Position numbers and translations under genes: made by a program
NCBI RefSeq assembly: GCF_026151205.1
Contig: NC_087073.1
Span: forward strand, 21,232,837 to 21,296,836
Source of the DNA: Bolinopsis microptera
Taxonomy: Eukaryota; Ctenophora; Tentaculata; Lobata; Bolinopsidae
Length of the DNA: 64,000 nucleotides
Direction of reading: 5' to 3'
Shown here: positions 22,889 to 36,500 of the stretch, in pieces
Position numbering within the stretch: the stretch's first letter is position 1
How the letters are laid out: every line of letters begins with the position of its first letter
The notes under the pieces: generated by a model
The model's database searches: none
The model's input: only the letters and a program-made list of their open reading frames with translations
Told to the model about the DNA's origin: nothing

Positions 22889-23015
22889 AGAGGATGAGAT
22901 AAGAGGATGAGATAAGAGGATGAGATAAGAGGATGAGATAAGAGGATGAGATAAGAGGATGGGATAAGAGGATGAGATAAGAGGATGAGATAAGAGGATG
23001 AGATAAGAGGATGTG
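22880..23015 (+). repeat. 13-bp tandem repeat derived from the 45-bp unit
   Basis: About ten copies of AGGATGAGATAAG, joined to the end of the 45-bp array. The sequence is a piece of the 45-mer (GATGAGATAAGAG) that has been amplified on its own. Confidence 0.93.
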
Positions 23016-23565
23016 GAATGTAGTACTAACCGGGTAGTGAGGGGGTTTCAAGCCACAGAACTCACTCTCTGCAACAGGCCAGTCTCCAACAAAACACCCG
23101 CAGTACATTACCCAACAGTATAACAACACGTGCACCAGAGAAATTAGAGTGAAAAGGTAACCAACAACAAGGGACTACTACTGAGTTTTAATGCTGAGTA
23201 ACGTGAGAGTGTAGCGTGTAAAGTTGCGGTTCTCTCTCAATAGCACACAAATAATAACATCACAGAGGGGAGGGTGAAGGAAGAAGAGCTGCTGCTGCTT
23301 GGGGGGAGGCGTGTAAACTTGCATAATCACATCAGAGAAGCAGTTAGGAAGCTAATTACCCACATGAATTACGTCATTAAGAGAGCTCTGATGGGAGATG
23401 CTTAACAACTACCTCTCAATAGCAGATACCTAATTGCTTGCTACATAGTTTACTCAAGCAGTCGAGTGGTGAGCATCAGTAATAACCCCAAAATAGATCC
23501 ATTACAGGCACGTTGAAGGTAGACATGACACAATTCACATGTCAATCTTCTTTTAACCTATGATC
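23016..23565. other. Spacer between minisatellites
   Basis: About 550 bases with no gene or repeat recognised, including a G-rich spot near 23300 (TTGGGGGGAGGCG). Confidence 0.4.
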
Positions 23566-23567
23566 AT

Positions 23568-23757
23568 AAAGGAAATAAAGGAAATATAGCGGAAATATAA
23601 AGGAAATATAAAGGAAATATAAAGGAAATATAAAGGAAATATAAAGGAAATATAAAGGAAATATAGAGGAAATATAAAGGAAATATAAAGGAAATATAAA
23701 GGAAATATAAAGGAAATATAGAGGAAATATAAAGGAAATATAAAGGAAATATAAATA
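23568..23757 (+). repeat. 11-bp tandem repeat, ~17 copies
   Basis: Unit GGAAATATAAA with occasional A-to-G variants. Apparent FPLYFLYIS... protein readings on the minus strand are repeat artefacts. Confidence 0.97.
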
Positions 23758-23931
23758 TAAAATCCTGGTCAAGGAAAAACACTGGTCAGAACTTAAAACA
23801 TGACTTCTAAATTAACGGTGTTTAATTAATTTATCATGCAGTGATACTATTATACTACTACTGCAGTTGCGACTCAACTCCATTACTAAATCAATGTTAT
23901 GATCAGGTCATGTGACATCTACAGCCGGTAA

Positions 23932-24782
23932 TGGTAGTAAACAAACAAACAAGCAGCTTTTAATTGCTACTCCAAATATAGTCACTCATATTTAAAATGA
24001 TGAGTGTAAGGTAGACGTAGGGCGGAAAACACAGACCACAGACCACAGACCACAGACAAGAGAGGAAGCATATGTGGACAAGTTATGCTACCGTTAGTTA
24101 AGGTAGTAAACAAACAAACAAGCAGCTTTTAATTGCTACTCCAAATATAGTCACTCATATTTAAAATGATGAGTGTAAGGTAGACGTAGGGCGGAAAACA
24201 CAGACCACAGACCACAGACCACAGACAAGAGAGGAAGCATATGTGGACAAGTTATGCTACCGTTAGTTAAGGTAGTAAACAAACAAACAAGCAGCTGTTA
24301 ATTACTACTCCAAATATAGTCACTCATATTTAAAATGATGAGTGTAAGGTAGACGTAGGGCGGAAAACACAGACCACAGACCACAGACCACAGACCACAG
24401 ACAAGAGAGGAAGCATATGTGGACAAGTTATGCTACCGTTAGTTAAGGTAGTAAACAAACAAACAAGCAGCTTTTAATTGCTACTCCAAATATAGTCACT
24501 CATATTTAAAATGATGAGTGTAAGGTAGACGTAGGGCGGAAAACACAGACCACAGACCACAGACCACAGACAAGAGAGGAAGCATATGTGGACAAGTTAT
24601 GCTACCGTTAGTTAAGGTAGTAAACAAACAAACAAGCAGCTGTTAATTACTACTCCAAATATAGTCACTCATATTTAAAATGATGAGTGTAAGGTAGACG
24701 TAGGGCGGAAAACACAGACCACAGACCACAGACCACAGACGAAGCATATGTGGACAAGTTATGCTACCGTTAGTTAAGGTAG
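23932..24782 (+). repeat. ~172-bp tandem repeat, 5 copies with nested 7-bp repeats
   Basis: Each unit starts GGTAGTAAACAAACAAACAA, contains a variable run of CACAGAC(CACAGAC)n and ends GTTATGCTACCGTTAGTTAA. Copies start near 23932, 24103, 24272, 24450 and 24620. Two unit variants (CAGCTTTTAATTGC and CAGCTGTTAATTAC) alternate in copies 2-5. The 7-mer count differs between copies. Confidence 0.93.
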
Positions 24783-27700
24783 TTTGTGGTATTCTGCTAA
24801 GAAGTAAATAGCACTGCAGATAAATCACAAAGTATAAAGCAGGCCACCAGTTAGTATACAAGGATGTCAATACTATTATCAGAGGTGAGGTACTCTTCCG
24901 ACAGTTTTATCTATCCGGCTTGGCAATAACATTCCTTAACTTATATAACTGTGCTCATTTTTTATCTAAAATTCCAATGAACGTATATTTCATGCTATAC
25001 TGTACGTTTCAATATTAAATAAATCTTTAGATTAATTTTAGGAGAACTTAATAATTAATAAGTGTGATGGCCCAGCTGTGAACCTAAAAATAATATTTTC
25101 GAAGTCAGCCAAATTTTTGTACGCGACATAAACAATAAAATTATAACATGGTACGATATGCAATTTCTTTCTGCAAGGTCTGGATAAAATGCGCACAGCA
25201 ATACATCTAATATATAAAGTTTGTTTGCTCCACATAATTTAATTTTGTTAAAAAGTTCCCACAGCGTACTAATGCTGTCACTAAATGGTAGACTTTGGCG
25301 GATCCTAAAGAATGATACCGTATAAGTATTTGCGTAATTCCACAAATCTAGAGCGACGTTCTGGAAGTGGTACCATGTTCATTAAATTACCATGTTTAAT
25401 GTTTATTAAATACCGTTAATAAAAACACACGTATCATAGTTAGTTAATGTTGCATCTTGGATGCTTTTAAGACTGCAACATAAAGTCATGCCAGGACTTA
25501 AGATATCACACAGTTTCGCTGGTTGGGGAATTGTTTAAGCAAGGGTGGTTACACCTGTAGGTTGGTGGACTTACAATTCATATTTATTTATCAGTCAGGA
25601 CATGTCAACTTCAGACCCAACTTACTATCAATTTGAACTTACATTAATTTGTTGTGCGACAGCACTTTCAGGCTGGGGTGCACTTGGAGGTACTGGATTG
25701 GAAACCAACTTTGGACATCTTGTTTTCAAACAAACGGAGTAATGCATGATCAGTTAAACAAAACAGGCAGCAAATAAGATTTATTAATTCTAACTGATCT
25801 TTATTTTATCTCAGATGATAACGACCGATAAGGCGGACATAGTTCATGATTTAACTTGTCATCAGATCAATACATTAAAAATGGATATCGTTTTAAAAAC
25901 GCTATCAGAATATCATTTAAAATGTTTTAGCCGCACAAACTCCGGATACTGAAACTCTGCCAAAGCACAAGGTGCACTCTTCTGATCAAACACAAGGTCA
26001 AAATGTTCACTATTCTTTATATCTGCACGTTAAGAGTGACGACAAATATGCACTATAACTATCGCATATGAGGACTACAGTTAATGCATGTGCTTAATAA
26101 TAAATGTACGCTAAATTCTTGAAAACGTCAGAGTGAGCACAACTCGAGGAGATGCCAATAATGCAGTCTCAAACGAACTGTAAATAGCGTACAGGAGTTG
26201 CTTTAATAATTTGAGAGTACAATTATCAACTCCACATAGTTTCTAGTGCATGTTAACTTGCGAAGTTGTCAGTATACATTGCATGAGGCCCTCCACCGCG
26301 CCATGATGTACTAAGCAATGTACCGCTACATTCCGTTACATTCAGTCCCTCTAGCTAGACGGTATGTGCTAAGTGCCGTTAATCCAGTGTGTCGTTACAT
26401 TCAGTCCCTCTAGCTAGACGGTATGTGCTAAGTGCCGTTAATCCAGTGTGTCGTTACATTCAGTCCCTCTAGCTAGACGGTATGTGCTAAGTGCCGTTAA
26501 TCCAGTGTGTCGTTAGCACAAAGTGCTACTACGCCCAACAGCTGAGCAAAATACAAATTAACACGTTTTAGACCTATAGTTCTCTACAAGTCTACAGTCT
26601 ACATGGCTACATACACACAGCTCAACAATTTAATCCACATTTTTCAAGGAGCGGATTAAATTACCAGCTATGCGTAAGTGACGTTCTATAACGGCTCTTT
26701 ATCGTGCGTTTAATTTAGTTTGTTATTTAAAATGTGTAGGAACAATAGCAATTCAAAATTAGTATAAGATAGGGTTTAGTTTGGCTGTTGAAAACTATTC
26801 ATCAACTTGTGATGCCAAAAGCAAAAGGTAGGAAACATTAGCAACTTAAGATATAGAGCCGAATGGAAGTAGTTCGGGTAATATGACGTGGAATGTACTG
26901 GTCCATGCTACAACTACATTCTAAGAGAGTCCCGAGTTAAAAGCCCGGATAGGAGCCCCGGATAGGAGCAAAGTGAAATGACGCGGGACACATTAAAACT
27001 GTGACCTCACAAACTCTCATGGAACACAGTACATAGTAGCTGGAAGTTTGTCTGTAACAAGCAGTGAACAGACAGCATTAAGGAAACACTAATGAGGTAA
27101 TATAACAAATATAACAAACTGTCCAGTACACGCGTGCTATTTCCTGCGCGCCACCTCATAACTGCTTCAGTTACACAATGTTATTGTGAGAGATATTTCT
27201 AGAACACTAATATAAATAACTCATCGCGACAAAAAGAAGAAGCACTAATGCAATGTCTAAACAACGGTTCTCTTCAATATGGCTCATTTCGGAGGTTGAG
27301 TAGCGAATAGTAAGTTGAGACTGCGGAAATGCCGTGTCACGTGTTAGATTTATTATGTCTAAACTGTTCACGTGAAGTGCTTGTCGGTGGTCTGTAGTTC
27401 TTGTAATTTTTGCTATTAATAGATTTATATGTATATGCGCAACACTATCTTACTATATATAAATCGAGACGATATATGTATATTATATGTAATAAATAGT
27501 TGTTGCTTGGTTTCCCAAAGAGAGTGCTCGACTGCAGTTAATTCGAACAATTGAACAAATCAAATTGGCGGGCAAACGATCCGTTTCATGATATGTATAA
27601 AACAATACCAATCATCAGTGCCAAATAGAATAATTAACTGTAGCGCTATGACATGTTTCTCCTTTATAAAATAATTTGTATCGATTATGAAACATTTATA

Positions 27701-28042
27701 TATGCAATGTATATATATCCGTACCATTTTACTGACACCACGGCATCAACTTTAACACGAATTTCCTCAAAACCCGTAAAAGATATAACACTTAAACGTT
27801 TTGACTTCAAATTAGCATGAAAAAATAAAAAATTGGCCAAGGAATATGAATCTTAGTTCCCAAAATTTGGACCCCCATGTGATGTCAAAAACACGAATTA
27901 AATAGGTAATAATTATTTTAGTAGAAGATTTTATTGATAAATCCCTGTTATGTGTTAGTGTTACACATCAAAATAGATAGGGCTCACCCCACGCTTGAAG
28001 CACAATTCTAAATGAAGCAAGAGAAAAAATTCCTGCACATGA
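24783..28042. other. Intergenic, mostly featureless
   Basis: AT-rich DNA with no supported gene. The only structure seen is the 59-60 bp triplication at 26340-26515. A few 60-95 codon frames (e.g. 25055-25345 minus) lack recognisable motifs and splice context. Confidence 0.45.
26336..26515 (+). repeat. 59-60 bp tandem repeat, 3 copies
   Basis: Unit GTTACATTCAGTCCCTCTAG followed by CTAGACGGTATGTGCTAAGT and GCCGTTAATCCAGTGTGTC. Three nearly identical copies. Confidence 0.95.
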
Positions 28043-29374
28043 GGGTGGCACGAGATTAATAATGATCTCCAACAAGCGCTCAGGTCGAATATCATCAATG
28101 AAATGTTACTACTGCTCCTGCTCGATTACAGTAAAGCCTTTGACGTGCTTGATCATGAGACCTTGCTTAAGAAGCTTGACCATTATGGGATCAGGGGAGT
28201 CGCGCACGAATGGTTTAGATCTTACCTTTGTAATCGATCTCAATACGTAACTTTAAACGGAACTTGCTCTTCTAGCATGCCCATAGTTTACGGCGTACCT
28301 CAGGGTAGCATTTTAGGACCTCTCTTATTTGTAATTTATATAAACGACCTACCTGGAATTAGTGATTTTGCAAAGTTCATCCTTTATGCCGACGACGCAA
28401 ACATATTAATTAGTGGAACCACCCTAGAAGAAATACAATTAAAAGCTAATCAGCTAATTTCACGTCTTGTAGATTGGGTAGGTGTTAATGGGCTATCTTT
28501 AAATGTAAAAAAGACGTGTTACATGATTTTCACTAGAAAAAGAATTGACTTCAGCGGCTTTAATTTGTCCATTGACAACACTGTAATCGAACGTAAGACT
28601 GAAGCAAGATTTTTAGGAGTAATCCTAGACGAAAAGCTCACTTGGCAAAAACACATTACGGCCGTTAGAATAAAGATGGGTCGCTACCTCGGAGTTATGT
28701 ATAAGCTAAAGCACCTTCTACCTATCAAAGCCCGCCTAAACATTTTCCAAAGCCTTATCCAATCCCATCTAAATTTCTGTTCTTTAGTGTGGGGATTTGC
28801 CTCAAAATGTCACATTGAATCTCTGTTCACCAAGCAAAAGCAGGGAATTAGAGCTGTTATGTCAGGATATGTAAATTATAGATATAAAGACGGCAATCCC
28901 CCGGAGCACACAAAAAGTGCGTTTAGATTGCATAATATCCTAACAGTCCATAGCGTCATTGTAAAAAACGCTCTTATTCTACTACACAAAGTAAGGAACA
29001 TGCCAAGCCTTCTCCCTAAATCCATCAAAGAACTTTTCCCTCACGATATTCCCACCTATAATTCCACATACGAACATAACCTTTCTTGGTTCACAACTTA
29101 CAACGGCCCAACATTTAGAAATACTCTTTTCTTCAAAGGACCCATGCTCTCTATTACTAAACAAAGTAAGGATATAACTATTCCAAGTTCTACCTTTTCA
29201 ATTGAAATCTTTAAAAATTCAGCTAAGCGCGAACTCCTCAAGCTGCAAAGCTCAGGAGACGATGAAAATTGGCCAAATTTCTTACTTTATAGTATACCTG
29301 GGCTAAGAAAGTCTCAAAGAGAAGGGCGCTCGCAAATAGACTACAGCACCGAGTTAGTAAGCGACAACGAGTAA
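28043..29374 (+). CDS. Reverse transcriptase ORF2 fragment of the LINE
   Basis: An uninterrupted frame of about 440 codons from after a TGA at ~28040 to TAA at 29372; an internal ATG at 28103 would give ~424 aa. RT motifs in order: DYSKAFDVLDHETLLKKL, then YGIRG..HEWFRSYLCNRSQYV, then GVPQGSILGPLLFVIYINDL, then the catalytic LYADDANIL, then GLSLNVKKTCYM and ARFLGVILDEKLTW. The thumb and C-terminal region follow. The apurinic endonuclease and the N-terminal fingers are missing. The frame is intact over its whole length, suggesting a fairly recent insertion. The exact clade (Jockey, CR1 or a relative) cannot be fixed by eye. Confidence 0.9.
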   Translation, partial: GWHEINNDLQQALRSNIINEMLLLLLLDYSKAFDVLDHETLLKKLDHYGIRGVAHEWFRSYLCNRSQYVTLNGTCSSSMPIVYGVPQGSILGPLLFVIYINDLPGISDFAKFILYADDANILISGTTLEEIQLKANQLISRLVDWVGVNGLSLNVKKTCYMIFTRKRIDFSGFNLSIDNTVIERKTEARFLGVILDEKLTWQKHITAVRIKMGRYLGVMYKLKHLLPIKARLNIFQSLIQSHLNFCSLVWGFASKCHIESLFTKQKQGIRAVMSGYVNYRYKDGNPPEHTKSAFRLHNILTVHSVIVKNALILLHKVRNMPSLLPKSIKELFPHDIPTYNSTYEHNLSWFTTYNGPTFRNTLFFKGPMLSITKQSKDITIPSSTFSIEIFKNSAKRELLKLQSSGDDENWPNFLLYSIPGLRKSQREGRSQIDYSTELVSDNE

Positions 29375-29712
29375 AGAAAGATCACTCGCGACAAATGACT
29401 ATGATCTTTTATCAACAACATATCATTTTAATTTCACTGCCATTATGCAATGCCGAATTTACATCTGCCGCGCAAAACTTTTTATCTATTATTATTAAAT
29501 AGTAATTAGCATGTTTACAAATTGCGACTTCAACCAGTTTTGCAGACCGTTAGTTATATAGTACTTTTAGTAGGGCATTTATTTTAATATATTTATTTTA
29601 CATTATTATATTTTAGTGTGACTTCTATAATTTCATTTATGTAATAACCATTGATCAATAAATTGCGGCACACGCCAACCTCCACCGTGGGGTTTCAAAA
29701 CAAAACAAAAAC
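28043..29712 (+). mobile_element. 5'-truncated non-LTR retrotransposon (Jockey/CR1-like)
   Basis: The LINE comprises a truncated RT frame (next entry) followed by ~335 bases of 3' UTR that end in CAAAACAAAACAAAAACAAA near 29696-29712, a short A-rich tail typical of these elements. The 5' end is cut inside the RT domain, as after incomplete reverse transcription. The target duplication was not found. Confidence 0.85.
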
Positions 29713-32700
29713 AAAGTGAGTAATGCTCATAAACAACATAGGAATGTGTAACTCCAGGAATAAGATACCTGTACCGCAAATAAACTTAACCGATTACTTA
29801 ACAATTTGGAGGATGTAGAATGTAGATCACATTAAACCAATTAAGTCATTGGTCAGAGAATAAATGCAGATATTCTAGCCCATCAGCTCGGAATTTAGAT
29901 AAACAATGTCGACACTTGCGGAAATATGTCAATCTCACTAGATAAACACAGACACAGCCCAGTTCTGGCACTGATCAGCTGGAAAAACGTGACAGTGCCG
30001 GGTTTTAATGAAATTATAACAAGCTTATGTGAGCTAAGCAAGAAAAATGATCTAATTTAAATAAGATAGGAAAGCGAATTGAGCCCCCCTGTGTTAATTA
30101 TACTTAATTGGGTGGTCTACAAATGCTGTACCGGCTTCATTCTATACCGGCCCGGCTTCATTCTATCAGTTAATTTGACAAGCCATATTATTGGCATAAT
30201 GCGACAAGCCACTATTTTACATAGAAAATCGTAAAAAGTTGCAAAGCAAACTATTTTAAAAATTGTTGTAGCTATTATATAATAAGATACTGCAAAAGAT
30301 TACACAACAGCTTAATGTTTATTCTATTATAGAGGTCGAGGGTTTCAATCTATCTGAAACACTCGCCCGCAGACACTAAATGTGGACAAAAGATTGTCCA
30401 GGAATGTGGTACCATTAGCACAAAGAGCTCTACATAGCTTGAAGTGGCACAGTGTAAACACATCCTCAACAGTCAACAGTAACGAGCTTTAATAAGCTAG
30501 TTAAATAAAGTGTACAGTGTACACGTACTCTTGTTCCACAAACTCTGTCAAAATAGAGTACGCTACCGGGACAATAGTTCGAAACGTTCTGTTCGACAAG
30601 AGAACTCGGACTGTCGAACTAGGGTACGCTACAAGAGAAATACGACTGGGTAAAAGAGATAATCATGAAAATAAATTTTGTAATTTTGTAATTTAGATTA
30701 GCTTTCTATTCAGCTTTTTTATTGAGCAATTTTGAGTCACACATAGGACAGGATGACGGAGTTCAACTATCTATCGTAAAGAAATTGGAGATAAAGGGAT
30801 AAAGAAATTACATGGATAAATTTGAAAATTGGAGTTGGTGGTTGAGATAACAAAAAGGTACACGAAAAGTCGTCCCGAATATTTTCTGTGAGCAATGATG
30901 AAACAGAACAGACAGATCCACATTCCACATCCATTTAAAACAGTTATAATATGAACAGCGCAGAACGTAAAAGAAAACACAACACAGAGGGGCCAAGCAT
31001 TGCATCCGGGAAGAAAGAATAACAAAGCGAGACCTATAATGTAATCAGATATAATATCACTTACCTCGGAACTACATCCCGGCAAAGCATAATAACTCTC
31101 TCTGTCGTGTATTCGGATTCCTGAAATACCAAGGCTACAGTCAATAGTTAGCAAGTTTAATAATATTTAAGTATTCGCCTTAACAGCACTTTGTTACAGA
31201 GCAAAATACAACCTATCTCGAAGTTTATAAATAATGCAAATACAACACGGCCGTAAAAAGCTGGCCGCTAATAGCTCAAAATTTCTTTATAATTACAAAT
31301 AAGCTCAAAATTAAGGAACTATCTAAAATGTAGATGTCCGACATGACATAGCATCTAAGGCGGTAGGCCGTGCAATTTTAGCGGGAAAATGTTTCGGTCG
31401 AATGTTAATATAATTAAAGAGGAATTCCACAAAATATGTTTCGGCGGAATTCAACCATGGGATTCCACGGAGTTGTGTCGGACTTTTTGGATAGAGGCCA
31501 GCCTTTCGTGGCTGTGTTATAATCAATATTTTGGTGGGAAGTTGCGGCATGTTTTTGTCACGTGACAGAAATTAGCCAATCAGTTTCGAATATTAATCAA
31601 TCAAACCCCATAATCACTGTCACGTGTCTAAAAATATGCCTCACCAGAGGCAGAATCCACATCTGTATGGTCGTTTCATTTGGTTAGATTAATGAAAATG
31701 TGTAATTGTAAGAATAATCCACCTGTAATTGAGCTGAATCTGTTCCCCATGTCGAAATGCTGAGTACTTCAAATTACAATCAAAACTTAAAACAGCATGT
31801 CAGGCAGAACAATCATTCTTCAACTACAGCGTGCGTGGAGATTGATTGGAGACACACGCTGTTACCATGGTTACTACATGTTACGCCCACTTCTTCTTCG
31901 TATCAATATATTCATTTAACAGCGGTTTCTCTGAAGCGGTTTCTCTGAAAAACATTGGATGAATGATAACTTTGTGACCAGTACGCATCATGCTCTTGTT
32001 TAAAATACAAGCACAAGCACTGGTGATATTTTGAAGTATAGTGATATCAAGGGTCAACTAATCAAGACCAGTTTGTTTACTCCGATCCTATCCCCCAGTT
32101 ATTTATCCTACAATTATCTTCTCGAGAGATTCACACTATCTTGAGGGTCGGTAACACATTACGAATACCAAATTATTCCTATTTGCAATTTGAGACCCCT
32201 ACCCCAGTACCCCACCTTAATCACTTCGACACGTACTTGTTGTGCGAAAATTATGCAAACACAAAAATTCCCCCTCCTCCGCCTTGGGCTGCTTACGTTA
32301 TCTGTGGATGAACTCTTAAGTCTTAGGTCGGGAAACCAGTTTCACATGTGCTCGATCGCCGTTGTGCATTGACTGGCAATCTAAGCGATCAGAGTTTTGC
32401 AAATGTCTACCATGCGCGCTAAAGTCAGTACGTTACCAGGAAATCACAAAACTGCAGGTTTTGCAACGCGCGTTACAGAAAACATACCAAAATGTGTGCC
32501 CGTCTCACGATGAAGTGGGACTAAGTTAGCTTCTACCGTGCTACGTTATCATATATTATATTATATATATTTTAATACTTTCAACACTACTATATAACAA
32601 ATAATTTGAGTGCTATGTAACCAGGCGGCAAATTTGAAATGGGTTATGATGGGGTCCGTAGTCCCCACACATAGTATAATGTCCTTGTTTTACTGACTAC

Positions 32701-33580
32701 TTCAATGAAGAACGTACATATTATATATTACTCGTAAGTCGTAATTCGTATCCAACATTTATCAAACAGAATTAATTATTAAATTCAGGGACGCTGCAAG
32801 TTGATTACAGTGAAAATTAAATACAAATTCCCTGATATCTATCTGAATTCTGAATTCTAAACGCAGAATATCTTTTAAGGAATGATCAATGATTGTCGTT
32901 TTGTTTAATTATAAATAGGGATCATTCACATTATTAAAACCGCTCTCATTGTTGACATGCATTGTTGATATGGGCGGTGTATAAACATTTTTTGATTTCA
33001 TTTCATTTAAAGATTTAAGATATTTTCTCAGTTCCGCAGGTAGTCCCACCGTTTTGTCATATTAGACACAGTATAATCGGGAGAAAGAAAGCTTGGTAGT
33101 AATTCTCAGAGGCAAATAAAAAAGTGTTTAGTACTACAACAAATTTTGTAAGATTATGGGCCAGCCATTTGTTCAATCAGAATACAAAAATTCTAACATA
33201 AATTTTCAAAATTACTTCCAAAACAAAAGTCATTAAACTTAGTTTTATGCTTAATTCAGAAAGATTCAATCAATATAATTATAGGCTTTCTGTCAATAAT
33301 AATATCCGAAATCAGCAATAATTCAAGAAGTCTAAAATCCAAAAGCATCGCCAATGATCAAGTTTTTGCTCCATGATGGTTAACATGGTCTAACAAGTCT
33401 AACGTCCCCCGTAAGTTGCCACATCAAGCGTTTGTCTTTGCCATGAACTCCCAGTTATTGAGCATTAGTTTCTGTAGAGCTAATAATGCCGCTGATTTTA
33501 CCTGAAAAAAGGCTAATTTAACGATTTGTTCTAGCAAAGGCTCTAGACAATTTTAATCGACCGGCTATGTAAACCTTTTT
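29713..33580. other. Intergenic, no gene recognised
   Basis: About 3.9 kb with no supported gene or array. Points of note are a GTCACGTGAC palindrome near 31557, a CACGTG at ~31620 and degenerate duplications such as GCGGTTTCTCTGAA at ~31923. Frames such as 30771-31154 minus have hydrophobic stretches but no recognisable family. Confidence 0.4.
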
Positions 33581-36500
33581 AGTCATGGATCTGACGACAT
33601 TCCCGTCTATATAACTTCCGCCCCGGGGTTTGAGACTTGGAATACCTCAAGGGACCCATTAGAAACAAATTTGGCTTGGGTAGAAATTTTGGCTATGGTG
33701 CAGTTTTGCGCAATTGACCACGCCCTTTTTTGGCGCTTTTGCAACTTTAGAATCAAAATAACTCCGCTTCTAATTGGAATTAGAAGCTCAGCTTGGCTTT
33801 AAAGTTGTTCAGAATCATCACATTTAGGGGGGTAGAGCATAATTTTAAAGTCAACAGACATCGGGTTGTTGAGTTATGTGACCACACCCTTATTTACCCT
33901 CGCGAGTCGTGATTTTCACACTAAATACGAGATATCTCGGCTTCTGATTGAGCTACGTGCTCATCCTGGGCATTAAAATGTTCAGAATCATCACATTGAG
34001 TAGGGTAGAGCACAATTTCAAAGTCCTCAGATGTCAGGTTGTTGAGTTATTAGGCCCCAACCTGTTTTTACGCTCTCGCGGGTAGCGATTGCAGCGCTTA
34101 AAATCAAAATAACTCAGCTTCCAATTGAAGTTAGGAGCAAAACTCGGGGAGCAAAATGTTCACAATCATCACATTGAGTGGGGTAAAACGTAGTTTCAAA
34201 GTCCTCAGACGTCAGGTTGTTGAGTTATTAGGCCCCGCCCAAATGTTTACGCACTCGCGAGTCCCGATTCGACGCTTAAAATCAAAATAACTCTGCTTCT
34301 GATTAGAGTTAGGAACTAAACTTGGGCATAAAAATGTTCAGAATCATCACATTGAGTGGGGTAGAACGTAGTTTCAAAGTCCTCAGACGTCAGGTTGTTG
34401 AGTTATTAGGCCCCGCCCAAATGTTTACGCACTCGCGAGTCCCGATTCGACGCTTAAAATCAAAATAACTCTGCTTCTGATTAGAGTTAGGAACTAAACT
34501 TGGGCATAAAAATGTCCAGAATCATCACATTGAGTGGGGTAGAACGTAGTTTCAAAGTCCTCAGACGTCAGGTTGTTGAGTTATTAGGCCCACACCATAG
34601 TATTTATGCTCTCGCGAGTCGCTAGTGGACACTTAAAATCAAAATAACTCGGCTTCTGATTAGAGTTAGGAACAAAACTTGGGCATGGAAATGTTCAGAA
34701 TTATCATATTAAGTGGGGTAGAACATAGTTTCAAAGTCTTCAGACGTCAGGTTGTTGAGTTATTAGGCGGAACCCTATTTTTACGCTCTCGCAAGTCGAC
34801 ACTTAAAATCAAAATAACTCGGCTCCTGATTAGAGTTAGGAACAAAAGTTGGGCATGGAAATGTTCAGAATTATCATATTAAGTGGGGTAGAACATAGTT
34901 TCAAAGTCTTCAGACGTCAGGTTGTTGAGTTATTAGGCGGAACCCTATTTTTACACTCTCGCGAGTTGCGAGATGAAACTTAAAATCAAAATAACTCGGC
35001 TTCTGATTAGGGTTAGGAACAAAACTTGGGCATGGAAATGTTCAAAATTATCATATTAAGTGGGGTAGAACATAGTTTCAAAGTCTTCAGACGTCAGGTT
35101 GTTGAGTTATTAGGCGGAACCCTATTTTTACGCTCTCGCAAGTCGACACTTAAAATCAAAATAACTCGGCTCCTGATTAGAGTTAGGAACAAAAGTTGGG
35201 CATGGAAATGTTCAGAATTATCATATTAAGTGGGGTAGAACATAGTTTCAAAGTCTTCAGACGTCAGGTTGTTGAGTTATTAGGCGGAACCCTATTTTTA
35301 CACTCTCGCGAGTTGCGAGATGAAACTTAAAATCAAAATAACTCGGCTTCTGATTAGGGTTAGGAACAAAACTTGGGCATGGAAATGTTCAAAATTATCA
35401 TATTAAGTGGGGTAGAACGTGGTTTCAAAGTCTTCAGACGTCAGGTTGTTGAGTTATTAGGCGGAACCCTATTTTTACGCTCTCGCGAGTCGCGAGTCGA
35501 CACTTAAAATCAAAATAACTCGGCTTCTGATTAGAGTTAGGAACAAAACTTGGGCGTGGAAATGTTCAAAATTATCATATTAAGTCGGGTAGAACGTGGT
35601 TTCAAAGTCTTCAGACGTCAGGTTGTTGAGTTATTAGGCGGAACCCTATTTTTACGCTCTCGCGAGTCCCGAGTCGACACTTAAAATCAAAATAACTCGG
35701 CTTCTGATTGGAGTTAGGAACTAAACGTGGACATAAAAATGGTCAGAATTATCACATTGAGTGGGAAAGAGTGTGGTTGTACGGGATTTATAGAGTATTC
35801 ACTGTTTGCTCTGGGCGAAACTTACTTTTTCTGGTTATTAATTTAATTTTCAAAAAATAGGGTGCTGCCTAATAACTCAACAACCTGACGTCTGAAGACT
35901 TTGAAACCACGTTCTTCCCCACTTAATATGATAATTCTGAACATTTCCATGCCAAACTTTTGTTCCTCACTCTAATCAGGAGCCGAGTTATTTTGATTTT
36001 AAGTGTCGACTTGCGAGAGTGTAAAAATAGGGTTCCGCCTAATAACTCAACAACCTGACGTCTGAAGACTTTGAAACCATGTTCTACCCCACTTAATATG
36101 ATAATTCTGAACATTTCCATGCCCAACTTTTGTTCCTAACTCTAATCAGGAGCCGAGTTATTTTGATTTTAAGTGTCGACTTGCGAGAGCGTAAAAATAG
36201 GGTTCCGCCTAATAACTCAACAACCTGACGTCTGAAGACTTTGAAACCACGTTCTACCCCACTCAATGTGATAATTCTGAACATTTTTATGCCCAAGTTT
36301 TGTTCCTAATTCTAATCAGAAGCCGAGCTATTTTTATTTTAAGTGTCCACTCGCGACTCGCGAGAGCATAAATACTATGGTGTGGGCCTAATAACTCAAC
36401 AACCTGACGTCTGAGGACTTTGAAACTACGTTCTACCCCACTCAATGTGATGATTCTGAACATTTTTATGCCCAAGTTTAGTTCCTAACTCTAATCAGAA

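Noticed and set aside
23542-23782. Hydrophobic FPLYFLYIS membrane protein on the minus strand
   Set aside because: Pure 11-bp repeat translated in all frames.
30771-31154. 127-codon minus-strand membrane-like frame
   Set aside because: No recognisable family, no splice support, overlapping equally plausible frame; treated as chance.
34679-36475. Five near-identical 62-67 codon frames in both orientations
   Set aside because: They are readings of the ~172-bp satellite in the palindrome arms; they repeat with the unit, have no start context or domains, and appear on both strands.
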